Below, piece by piece: positions 33,176 to 41,091 of a stretch of 64,000 nucleotides of DNA (position 1 is its first letter; every line of letters begins with the position of its first letter). The notes beneath the pieces were generated by a model that worked only from the letters and a program-made list of their open reading frames with translations, searched no databases and was not told where the DNA came from. The translations under genes were made by a program, and so were the position numbers. The DNA comes from Ruegeria sp. A3M17 (GTDB lineage: Bacteria > Pseudomonadota > Alphaproteobacteria > Rhodobacterales > Rhodobacteraceae): contig NZ_QOCF01000027.1 of assembly GCF_003318255.1 (NCBI RefSeq), positions 1 through 64,000 on the forward strand, given 5' to 3'.

Positions 33176-33991
33176 ATGGACGGCACGACGCTGGAACGGA
33201 CATCCCATACAGGCGCTCAGCGCGAAGCGGTGATCCGCGTTCGTAATCTTACAAACCAGTTCGGTCCGCAAGTTGTACATCAGAACCTAAATCTGGACGT
33301 TTGGCGTGGTGAAGTTCTGGGCATTGTCGGCGGATCGGGAACTGGCAAATCGGTTCTGCTGCGCACGATTGTGGGCCTGAACAGACCCGCGGCGGGCAGT
33401 ATCGAGGTGCTGGGTGTCGACGTATTGAACGGCCCAGAGCAGGAACGCCGCCGGATCGAGCGCCGCTGGGGTGTTGCTTTTCAGGACGGGGCTTTGTTTT
33501 CCTCACTGACGGTTTTGAAGAACGTGATGGCCCCGCTACGCGAACATACAGGGTTGAGCGAAAGCCTGATGTGCGCGCTTGGCAACCTGAAGATCAGCCT
33601 TGTCGGATTGCCGCAACTAAGTTGCGGTAAATTGCCTTCCGAATTGTCCGGAGGGATGCGCAAACGCGCCGCCCTTGCCCGCGCCTTGGCGTTGGACCCC
33701 GAGATCGTATTTCTGGACGAGCCAACCGCGGGCCTCGACCCAATCGGCGCGGCTGCGTATGACGAGTTGATCGGTGAATTGCAGCATGCTTTAGGCTTGA
33801 CCGTCTTTATGGTTACGCATGACCTCGATAGTCTTTATGCCATTTGCGATAGGGTCGCAGTGCTCGCAGAAAAACGGGTTCTGGTTGAAGGTCCGATTGA
33901 AGAAATGACCAAAGTCGACCATCCTTGGGTTCAAGAGTATTTCACCGGCCCCCGGGCCCGCGCGGCGCAAGAGAAGGGGCAGGACAGGTAA
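33176..33991 (+). CDS. mlaF: MlaF-type lipid ABC transporter ATPase
   Basis: ATPase of the Mla-type lipid transporter, 271 residues. Walker A is GGSGTGKSV (about residues 52-60), the signature is LSGGMRKR (about 159), Walker B is EIVFLDEPTAGLD, and the switch His is in VTHDLDS. All motifs are canonical. It drives lipid movement through MlaE, with the MCE protein encoded next. It starts two bases after the mlaE stop and ends five bases before the mlaD-type start, consistent with a tight operon. Confidence 0.92.
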   Translation: MDGTTLERTSHTGAQREAVIRVRNLTNQFGPQVVHQNLNLDVWRGEVLGIVGGSGTGKSVLLRTIVGLNRPAAGSIEVLGVDVLNGPEQERRRIERRWGVAFQDGALFSSLTVLKNVMAPLREHTGLSESLMCALGNLKISLVGLPQLSCGKLPSELSGGMRKRAALARALALDPEIVFLDEPTAGLDPIGAAAYDELIGELQHALGLTVFMVTHDLDSLYAICDRVAVLAEKRVLVEGPIEEMTKVDHPWVQEYFTGPRARAAQEKGQDR

Positions 33992-33996
33992 AGGCT

Positions 33997-35313
33997 ATGG
34001 AAACCCGGGCAAACTATATCCTGATTGGCGCGTTCACAATTGCGGGCATCCTTGGTGCCTTCGGGTTTTTCCTATGGCTCGCGAAATTCGAGGTGTCGCG
34101 CCAATACGCATATTATGACGTTCTGTTCGAAAACGTATCGGGCCTCTCCTCCGCAGGTGGCGTAAGTTTCAATGGCTTGCCCGTTGGTCAGGTGATCTCG
34201 TTGAACCTGGACGAGGACGATCCGTCAAAGGTTCGCGTAAAGATTGAAGTTGATGCCGACATACCCGTCACCGAAGATACCATCGCGCAGCTACAATCTC
34301 TGGGTGTCACAGGCGTAAGTTATGTTGAGCTGACGGGTGGCAAAAGCGGTGACAAACCCTTGCCCGAAAACAGCGTTATCAAAAGCAAACGCAGCGCAAT
34401 TCAATCATTGTTCGAAGGCGCCCCGAAAGTTCTGGATGAGGCGGTTACCTTGCTTGAGAGTCTGAATTCGGTCGTTGACGACAAGAACCGCCAATCCGTC
34501 AGCGAAATATTGGACAATCTGGCTTCTGCATCCGGTAGGCTGGACAAAACGTTGACAGATTTTGAAAGCTTGTCCACCGACCTTGGTAGCGCTGCCAAGC
34601 AACTGGGCAACTTTACAACGCGGCTTGATAAATTGGCCGATACAGCCGAAACCACCCTGACGACAGGGACAGACACACTCAAAAGCGTAAAAACTGCATC
34701 CGAGTCCGCGACAGAAACACTGAACAGCGCCAAGACTACAATCGAAACCGCCGATCGCATAATACAGGACGACGTGAAACCATTTATCGATCGGGCCTCG
34801 ACATTGGCAGAACGCCTGACCGGCCTGTCTGACGAAGGCAGCGTTGCCTTGGCGACCGCGACCGAGACCTTTGTAAATGCAAACAAAACACTGGGGTCGA
34901 TCACGGCAGCGATGGATACAGCAAACACCACATTGGCTTCTGCGGAACGCGCTTTTGACTCGGCCAATGAGGTCATCAACAAAGACGTCGGTGCAGTCAT
35001 GGACGATATCCGCAATGCGGCCAATCAGGTCGCCTCGACGGTGTCTAATGTCACAAGCAAGTTGGACGAAATTTCGGCAGATATCCTCAATGCATCGCGA
35101 TCGGCGTCCGAGTTGCTGGGCACCATCGACGGCATCGTTCAGGACAACCGACGGCAATTGTCCGACTTCCTCCGCGTCGGCCTGCCGCAATTCACACGTT
35201 TCGTAGAAGAGTCGCAACGATTGGTAATCAGCCTGGATCGGCTGGTGGACAAGGTCGAACGTGACCCGGCACGCTTCTTACTGGGAACCCAAGCTTCGGA
35301 GTTTCGCCAATGA
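33997..35313 (+). CDS. MCE-domain protein (MlaD-like) with long helical C-terminus
   Basis: A 438-residue periplasmic lipid-binding subunit anchored by one N-terminal helix (YILIGAFTIAGILGAFGFFL). One MCE domain (about residues 38-120, with GVSFNGLPVGQV and SLGVTGVSYVEL) is followed by some 300 residues of alanine-, threonine- and serine-rich helix with heptad character. This is much longer than E. coli MlaD and closer to MCE proteins that form a needle-like tunnel across the periplasm. The ATG at 33997 is preferred; an in-frame start at 33925 lies inside mlaF. The stop overlaps the lipoprotein gene by four bases. Confidence 0.88.
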   Translation: METRANYILIGAFTIAGILGAFGFFLWLAKFEVSRQYAYYDVLFENVSGLSSAGGVSFNGLPVGQVISLNLDEDDPSKVRVKIEVDADIPVTEDTIAQLQSLGVTGVSYVELTGGKSGDKPLPENSVIKSKRSAIQSLFEGAPKVLDEAVTLLESLNSVVDDKNRQSVSEILDNLASASGRLDKTLTDFESLSTDLGSAAKQLGNFTTRLDKLADTAETTLTTGTDTLKSVKTASESATETLNSAKTTIETADRIIQDDVKPFIDRASTLAERLTGLSDEGSVALATATETFVNANKTLGSITAAMDTANTTLASAERAFDSANEVINKDVGAVMDDIRNAANQVASTVSNVTSKLDEISADILNASRSASELLGTIDGIVQDNRRQLSDFLRVGLPQFTRFVEESQRLVISLDRLVDKVERDPARFLLGTQASEFRQ

Positions 35314-35960
35314 TCAGGCTGTTTCTTTTGGTTCTGGCGTTGGGGTCGCTGGGCGCGTGCACCGGGTTGGGCACGCTGAGGCAGGCATCCAAGCCAAACG
35401 ATCTGTATCTTTTGACGCCGAAAAGCACCTTTTCGTCTTCTTTGCCGCGTGTACAGAAACAAATCGTTGTACAGGAACCAACTGCAACGGCGGCGGTCAA
35501 TACCGATCAGATCGCTATTCAGCCGACCCCATTGCAGGTGCAGTATCTACCGCGCGCCAGATGGGTCGACCGTGCACCGCTTATCGTACAGGCGCTGTTG
35601 GTCGAAAGCTATGAAAACAGCGGCAAGGTGGCCGCTGTTGGTCGCTCAACCGTGGGCCTGCGCGCCGATTATGTCATCGTTCCGGACCTGCGCGAATTTC
35701 AGGGGTTCGTTGTCAGCGATGTTGAGGGGACAAAAACCATCCGCGTTGAAGTGCGCATGAACATTAAGATCATTGATGAATTCGAAGACAAGATCATCGC
35801 GTCCAGTTCATTTCGGGAAGTTGTTGCCTCTGCCAGCGATGCGACGCCTGACCTTGTGAAAGCCTTTGACGATGCTTTGGGCAGGACCATGCGCGACGCC
35901 GTAGAGTGGAGCGTGCGCCGGATCAACACACATGCGGCCAACAACCAAAGATCGTATTGA
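35310..35960 (+). CDS. ABC-type transport auxiliary lipoprotein (PqiC/DUF330-like)
   Basis: A 216-residue outer-membrane-type lipoprotein. The signal peptide and lipobox are at residues 1-18 (LGSLGAC, modified Cys near 17). The mature part has the auxiliary-lipoprotein fold, with YLPRARWVDRAPLIVQALLVESYE as the recognisable segment. In Pqi-type systems this component receives the MCE tunnel at the outer membrane. It ends the mla-like operon, which contains no mlaC gene, so a direct tunnel mechanism fits better than a soluble shuttle. That interpretation is inference. Confidence 0.85.
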   Translation: MIRLFLLVLALGSLGACTGLGTLRQASKPNDLYLLTPKSTFSSSLPRVQKQIVVQEPTATAAVNTDQIAIQPTPLQVQYLPRARWVDRAPLIVQALLVESYENSGKVAAVGRSTVGLRADYVIVPDLREFQGFVVSDVEGTKTIRVEVRMNIKIIDEFEDKIIASSSFREVVASASDATPDLVKAFDDALGRTMRDAVEWSVRRINTHAANNQRSY

Positions 35961-35968
35961 CGGGACAC

Positions 35969-35991
35969 GGGCGCTGCCCAACGCAGCGCCC
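35969..35991. terminator. Hairpin between convergent lipoprotein and VWA genes
   Basis: Arms GGGCGCTGC and GCAGCGCCC match perfectly around CCAAC, in the 42-base gap between the two stops. No T-run on either strand, but the position suits a bidirectional end-of-transcript structure. Confidence 0.55.
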
Positions 35992-36002
35992 CATTGCCGC
36001 TG

Positions 36003-37931
36003 TTACCTTGACAACGTTTGCGCAAGCCGCATGAGCGTGGCAGCTTCGACCCTGTACCCAAAAGGATCTTCGCCACGCGCAGCGTTTGCCAATCCGATCG
36101 CGTCGTCGTAGGACCAGTTCCCCAGATATTCTGCACCGCGCAATAACTGCCCGAAACCGGCGATGGCATAGGAAAAGCGGACATCATCAGTGACCTCACC
36201 TTGCGTCGCCGCAATGGGCTGTTCGATCAACTGGCTCAGGTCCGCGCCGGGCATTTTGTAACGCAGCTTAAAGAACCCGATCTCATCCGAACGATCGCGT
36301 ACCGCTTGGGCACCATAGCGCAACGGGTCGTTCAGGATGGCGTTTGAACCAACAGGCGTGACCTCGTAAATCGCCGTGACCGAGTGACCTGCACCGATAT
36401 CGCCGGCGTCCATTTTGTCATTGGTGAAATCTTCCCGACGCAACGCGCGCGTCTCGTATCCTATCAGGCGATATTCGGCGATTTGCGACGGGTTGAACTC
36501 GACCTGGATTTTGACGTCGTTGGCGATTGGAAACAACGCGCCGGTCAACTGGTCCACCAGGACTTTTTGCGCCTCGCTCAGCGTGTCGATATACGCGGCT
36601 TGTCCGTTTCCGTTCTGGGCAAGCGCCTGCATCGTAGCATCGTCCAGATTACCCCGCCCAAAACCCAATATACTCAGAAACGTACCGCTGTCGCGTTTAT
36701 TTGCTATGAAGTCTTTCAGCGTATCAGGATCAGACAAGCCAACATTGAAATCCCCATCCGTTGCCAGGATGACGCGCGTAACCTCGTCGTCGGCGCTCAT
36801 GCTTTCGGCTACCTGATATGCCTGTTGCAACCCGGCCTGACCTGCGGTCGAGCCGCCTGCCTCCAGCTGGTCGAGCGCGCCAAGGATATTGTCTCGTTCC
36901 ACGGCCGCGGTGGGTTCCAGAACCTGCCCCGCGCTACCGGCATAAGTCACGATCGAGACCTCGTCCTCATCTCGCAACTCTGACAGCATCAAACGGAACG
37001 ATTGTTTTAACAGTGGTAGTTTGTTGGCATCATGCATCGATCCCGAGGTATCGATCAGAAAGACCAGATTAAGCGGTGGTCGGTCCTCAATCTGCGGCAA
37101 TGCCCCTTGGATACCGATATGCACAAGTTGAGTGCCCTCATTCCAGGGCGTCGGTGTTACAGTGATCGTCGGCCGGAATGGCGCATCCCCTTCTGGTGCG
37201 GGGTACGAGTAAGGAAAATAGTTTACCATCTCTTCGACACGGACGGCATCCTTGGGTGGAAGCTGACCGCGCATAAGAGAGGACCGGACGATCGAATATG
37301 AGGCCGTATCAACGTCAATTGAAAAGGTGGAAACAGGCTCTTGACTGGTGACTTTCAGAGGATTGGCTTCAGCGTTTGAAAACGCCTCGGTATCCGGGAG
37401 GGGCAGAAATCCCACCTCTGGTTCACCCATCATATGAGTGGCATCGCCCGAGGCGACGCCAAGTCGCGCAGTGTTTTCAGCAACCAAGCCCGAAACGCCT
37501 TGCTGAGGGGCGGCCGCTTTGGATCGCACGGGCGCGGCATACTCTTCAACTACGACCGGGGCCTCAACGACGGGTTCTTCCAATGCGGCAGAATCTGCTT
37601 CGGGTGCGGGCACAGGGCTTTCGCTGCGCGATAGGGGCTGCACAACGATGTCGCGGGATTGCGGCACGAACATGATCAGCGCAACAGCGGCAATTGCGGT
37701 TGTCGCGGTTAGGGCGCCGCGATGGGACAAAGCATTCAACATGGATTTCGCTCCTTCTGTCATGCGGGCCATTGGGCCTCGCTTAACAGTCGGACGCATC
37801 GCAGCATGCGATCCTTGGCTGTGTGCAAAATTTTTCTGAGCCAGTTTCAAGTTTTGCGCCCGTCGTTCGGCATCTGGTGCCGGCGTCGCAGCATCCATCA
37901 AGGCTTTGAAGTCATCAAGATCATCGGTCAT
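36003..37931 (-). CDS. VWA-domain membrane protein (YfbK-like, DUF3520) with sigma-linked N-terminus
   Basis: A 642-residue protein with a short acidic cytoplasmic N-terminus, one membrane helix near residues 70-90 (LTATTAIAAVALIMFV), and an extracytoplasmic part. This part holds a Ser/Pro/Glu-rich linker, a VWF-N-like segment, a VWA domain starting at about 290 with the metal site DTSGSMHDANK, and a C-terminal DUF3520 region. The start overlaps the ECF sigma gene by four bases, and the N-terminus has the layout of an anti-sigma factor. This protein may therefore hold the sigma factor at the membrane. That is inferred from gene order and topology only. Confidence 0.82.
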   Translation of the reverse strand: MTDDLDDFKALMDAATPAPDAERRAQNLKLAQKNFAHSQGSHAAMRPTVKRGPMARMTEGAKSMLNALSHRGALTATTAIAAVALIMFVPQSRDIVVQPLSRSESPVPAPEADSAALEEPVVEAPVVVEEYAAPVRSKAAAPQQGVSGLVAENTARLGVASGDATHMMGEPEVGFLPLPDTEAFSNAEANPLKVTSQEPVSTFSIDVDTASYSIVRSSLMRGQLPPKDAVRVEEMVNYFPYSYPAPEGDAPFRPTITVTPTPWNEGTQLVHIGIQGALPQIEDRPPLNLVFLIDTSGSMHDANKLPLLKQSFRLMLSELRDEDEVSIVTYAGSAGQVLEPTAAVERDNILGALDQLEAGGSTAGQAGLQQAYQVAESMSADDEVTRVILATDGDFNVGLSDPDTLKDFIANKRDSGTFLSILGFGRGNLDDATMQALAQNGNGQAAYIDTLSEAQKVLVDQLTGALFPIANDVKIQVEFNPSQIAEYRLIGYETRALRREDFTNDKMDAGDIGAGHSVTAIYEVTPVGSNAILNDPLRYGAQAVRDRSDEIGFFKLRYKMPGADLSQLIEQPIAATQGEVTDDVRFSYAIAGFGQLLRGAEYLGNWSYDDAIGLANAARGEDPFGYRVEAATLMRLAQTLSR

Positions 37932-38473
37932 GGTGCCAATTCCTCTTGTCGCAGGGCGCGCAGACGTTTGCGAATGTCGGACATGCGCCAGGACACGGTG
38001 CCTTCGGACACACCCAGAACTGCAGCAGCTTCGGCGTGTGTCATTTCATCCTCTAATGTCAGGGCCAGTGTGTCTTGCAAATCGAGTGGCAGAGACCGCA
38101 TGGCGCGCTGCAACCAATCCATTGCTTGGGCTGTTTCTGTCGCCTCTGCCCGCCGCATGTGCTCCACATCACCCCACCCTGCGGCAGCGCGACTGCGACT
38201 TGCCTGGCGGCGCCGAGCGTCCTCAGCCGCGTTGACGACAACGCGATAAAGCCAGGTCGTGAACTTGGCCTGCGCCCGAAAGCCCGCGATTTTGGCGGGC
38301 AGCGCCGCACAGATATCCTGTGTCAGATCCTCGGCCTGATCAGCCCGTCCGGTCAGACGGAAAGCCAGACGAAAGACCCGGTCGTAATGGCGTTGCAACA
38401 GGGTCGCAAACGCATCAGCGTCCCCGTCCGCGGCGGCCCTGGCCAAGTCCTCATCCGATGTTTTCATACGCAT
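37928..38473 (-). CDS. RNA polymerase ECF sigma factor
   Basis: A 181-residue sigma-70-family factor of the extracytoplasmic-function class. Region 2 is around residues 20-85 (LQRHYDRVFRLAFRLTGRADQAEDLTQDI) and region 4 around 120-170 (LPLDLQDTLALTLEDEMTHAEAAAVLGVSEGTVSWRM). Several start codons are adjacent (GTG 38476, ATG 38473, ATG 38467). It is co-transcribed with the VWA membrane protein, which may act as its anti-sigma factor. The regulon is unknown. Confidence 0.88.
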   Translation of the reverse strand: MRMKTSDEDLARAAADGDADAFATLLQRHYDRVFRLAFRLTGRADQAEDLTQDICAALPAKIAGFRAQAKFTTWLYRVVVNAAEDARRRQASRSRAAAGWGDVEHMRRAEATETAQAMDWLQRAMRSLPLDLQDTLALTLEDEMTHAEAAAVLGVSEGTVSWRMSDIRKRLRALRQEELAP

Positions 38474-38527
38474 CACACTGAGTATGACGGATCGAAAACG
38501 TCAATCCTTGGCGAAATAGCCAAAAAA

Positions 38528-40108
38528 TTAAAAGCGGGCGGCCGAGGCGAGTTTCCAATCGGCCGCGTAGTCGGACGGAATGGTGTCGGTCAACAAAACG
38601 CCCTCGTCAATAAGGGTATAGAGTTCGGCATAAGACCGTTCCCGCTCGTCTGCCGTGCGGCGGCGGATATCTACCGGGTGAAGGTCCGACACCTTGTCTT
38701 TGCCCATAGCGCCCAAAAGTTCGCGGAAGCTTTCCAATGTCGCATCGTGAAAGCGGTGTACGCGCTGGCGTTTTTGGGGAACATTGACCGCCCTGCCCCG
38801 TATCGGGTCCTGTGTGGCAACGCCGGACGGGCAGCGGTTCGTATTGCAATGCAGCGCCTGAATGCACCCCACGGCAAACATCATCGCGCGCGCTGCGTTA
38901 CACATGTCCGCCCCCAGCGCAAATTTCTCGACCATGTCGTAGCCGGTGGCTACCTTGCCCGAACAGATGATCCGGATTTTGTCGCGCAAACCGACACCGC
39001 GCAGGCAATTGTTGACGAATATCAGCGCCTCGTTCAGCGGCATGCCCAAACGGTTGGTGAATTCGACCGGGGCGGCACCGGTACCGCCTTCGGCACCGTC
39101 AATTGTGATGAAGTCCGGCAGGATGCCTGTTTCAATCATCGCCTTGCAAATCGCCATGAATTCGGACGGCCTGCCAATACACAGCTTGAACCCGATTGGT
39201 TTGCCGCCAGACATTTCCCGCAGATGCTGCACAAAATGGATCAGACCGGTCGGGCCTTCGAAGGCAGAGTGGGTGGGCGGGGATATCACGTCCTGATGCT
39301 CGGGCACGCCACGAATTTCGGCAATTTCCTGATCCACTTTTGCGGCAGGCAACACCCCGCCATGCGACGGCTTGGCCCCCTGCGACAGCTTGATTTCAAT
39401 CGCTTTGACAACGTTCTTTTTTGCCTTTTCGGCAAACAGGTCCTTGTCAAAACCACCCTCGGGCGTGCGGCAACCAAAGTAGCCTGTTCCGATCTGCCAA
39501 ATGATGTCGCCACCCTCGGCCAGATGGTGTGGGGACAGACCGCCTTCCCCGGTGTTATGCGCAAATCCCCCGTCCTTGGCCCCGCCATTTAGGGCCCGGA
39601 TCGCATTGGCGCTGAGCGCCCCAAAGCTCATGGCGGATACATTCAGCCGCGAGGCGCTGTATGGCTGCGTACATTGCGGACCGCCCAGTAGGATCCGTTC
39701 TTCGCTTTCATCCACATGTTTGGGCGCCAGCGAGTGGTTGGCACGATGATATCCGACTGACAGGACGTCGTACTGCGTACCAAAGGCCTGTGTATCCACC
39801 TGTCCCTTGGCACGCGAGTAGACAAGCGATCGTACGATCCTGTTAAAAGGGCGGCCGCTTTCGTTGGTTTCCACAAAATACTGTCGGATTTCCGGGCTGA
39901 CGAACTCCAGCATATACCGGAAATGCCCCAGAACCGGATAGTTGTTCAGCACGTTATGCTTGGTCGTCAGCATGTCGTAAAGGCCGATCACGGCATATGG
40001 AATGAGCACCACCAGCAACCAATGGGCGGGTGGCCAGAAAAAACCCCACAACAGGGTCAGCGGCAGACACACATATGCAATGAAGTAATAGAGTCTGCGT
40101 ACAATCAT
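38528..40108 (-). CDS. FMN-binding glutamate synthase family protein
   Basis: A 526-residue protein related to the FMN/Fe-S synthase domain of glutamate synthase. Two N-terminal hydrophobic segments (about 5-22 and 30-50) suggest membrane attachment, which true GltB lacks. The core contains SFGALSANAIRALNGGAKDG, GAKPSHGGVLPAAKVDQEIA, DGAEGGTGAAPVEF and a Cys-containing CNTNRCPSGVATQDP. There is no glutaminase domain or GltD partner nearby, so real glutamate synthesis is uncertain. The ATG at 40108 has GGAGAG five bases upstream and is preferred over an in-frame start at 40168. It follows the sigma-factor unit on the same strand. Confidence 0.87.
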   Translation of the reverse strand: MIVRRLYYFIAYVCLPLTLLWGFFWPPAHWLLVVLIPYAVIGLYDMLTTKHNVLNNYPVLGHFRYMLEFVSPEIRQYFVETNESGRPFNRIVRSLVYSRAKGQVDTQAFGTQYDVLSVGYHRANHSLAPKHVDESEERILLGGPQCTQPYSASRLNVSAMSFGALSANAIRALNGGAKDGGFAHNTGEGGLSPHHLAEGGDIIWQIGTGYFGCRTPEGGFDKDLFAEKAKKNVVKAIEIKLSQGAKPSHGGVLPAAKVDQEIAEIRGVPEHQDVISPPTHSAFEGPTGLIHFVQHLREMSGGKPIGFKLCIGRPSEFMAICKAMIETGILPDFITIDGAEGGTGAAPVEFTNRLGMPLNEALIFVNNCLRGVGLRDKIRIICSGKVATGYDMVEKFALGADMCNAARAMMFAVGCIQALHCNTNRCPSGVATQDPIRGRAVNVPQKRQRVHRFHDATLESFRELLGAMGKDKVSDLHPVDIRRRTADERERSYAELYTLIDEGVLLTDTIPSDYAADWKLASAARF

Positions 40109-40324
40109 TCGTGCTCTCCCAAGGTCGCGTGTTTTCCGGCCTGCTGTAGCAGGCGAGGTGTTCGCCAAACGTGGGCCAAATCGCTGTTAGATTGCAAGCG
40201 ATTGTGCCCGCCTTCACGTAATCGGGCGAAGATGTGAAATGTGGCGCGGACATTGGTCACGGTTGATCTGGGTAACGTCAGCTATTATGCCCGAAGAAAC
40301 GGGATAGGTGCAGGACGGCAGGCT

Positions 40325-40732
40325 GTGACACAGAAACGAACGCATGTTCGGACCACGGCATTGATGTTCGGAGCCGTGTTCATTGGTGGCGCAGTTGGGT
40401 CGCTGCTGCGCGAGTTATTCTCGGTGAGCATACCGCATGCCGGATTTCTGACGCAGACCTTTGGCATCAATATCGTGGCCTGCTTCATACTGGGGTGGCT
40501 GTATTCGGTGCGAAACCGCGTCCATGCCCATGTGCTGCATCTTGGAGCTGTCGGCTTTTGTGGCGGCCTGTCGACCTTTTCCTCGTTTGTTGCGGAATTG
40601 GAGCGGTTGGCATTGTCCAACATCTGGGTTGCGGCTTCGGCCGCCGCGTTAGAAATCGCGGTGGGGCTGGCCGCTGCCATTCTGGGTGAGGCTATCGGAA
40701 GGCGCTTTCATCCGCCGAGGGCGACTGAATGA
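40325..40732 (+). CDS. crcB: CrcB/FluC fluoride channel subunit (first copy)
   Basis: Small membrane protein of the CrcB family that exports fluoride as a dual-topology dimer. It has 135 residues and four helices. Family segments are GGAVGSLLRELFS near the start, GINIVACFILGWLYS and GFCGGLSTFSSFVAELERL. The chosen GTG at 40325 follows a CAGG-like ribosome site and gives the usual length. An in-frame start at 40241 would add an unconserved extension. It overlaps the second crcB gene by four bases. Adjacent pairs usually form antiparallel heterodimers. Confidence 0.87.
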   Translation: MTQKRTHVRTTALMFGAVFIGGAVGSLLRELFSVSIPHAGFLTQTFGINIVACFILGWLYSVRNRVHAHVLHLGAVGFCGGLSTFSSFVAELERLALSNIWVAASAAALEIAVGLAAAILGEAIGRRFHPPRATE

Positions 40733-41091
40733 GCGAATTGTTCCTGCACGCGATGTTCGGGTTAGGCGGCGGTTTAGGGGCTGTTTTGCGCCACTGGATC
40801 GCTCTGCGGATTGTTCATGACCTGCCGTTTTCGACCCTGATTGTAAACGTTCTGGGTAGCCTGCTGCTGGGGTTGTGGATCGGCTATCTCGGCGGATCAA
40901 TAGAGATGGGCGAAGAACAAAAACGCCTGGTCTTCGGCTTTTGTGGTGGCTTCACGACTTTTTCCAGTTTTGCCTACCAGTCCCTGGAACTCAGACGCGA
41001 GCGGACCATCGCGCTGGCGGCGGGCAACATTGTGCTTAGTTTGGGAATATGCTGGGCGGCCTTGGTATTTGGCCTGTTTCTGATGCGTTAA
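40729..41091 (+). CDS. crcB: CrcB/FluC fluoride channel subunit (second copy)
   Basis: Second CrcB family gene, 120 residues and four helices, with GLGGGLGAVLRHWIALRI, LIVNVLGSLLLGLWIGYL and FGFCGGFTTFSSFAYQSLEL. The sequence differs clearly from the first copy, as expected for a pair in which each subunit has a fixed orientation. Translation is coupled to the first copy through ATGA. Its stop overlaps the stop of the convergent efflux gene by four bases. Confidence 0.9.
   Translation: MSELFLHAMFGLGGGLGAVLRHWIALRIVHDLPFSTLIVNVLGSLLLGLWIGYLGGSIEMGEEQKRLVFGFCGGFTTFSSFAYQSLELRRERTIALAAGNIVLSLGICWAALVFGLFLMR

Noticed and set aside
38075..39592. Long open frame (505 codons) antisense to the glutamate-synthase-family gene
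   Set aside because: It mirrors a well-recognised protein on the minus strand and encodes no family-like segments; long antisense frames are common in GC-rich genes.
40231..40324. Fluoride riboswitch before the crcB pair
   Set aside because: Some short similarities, but the conserved core and pseudoknot pairs could not be placed. A covariance search would decide.
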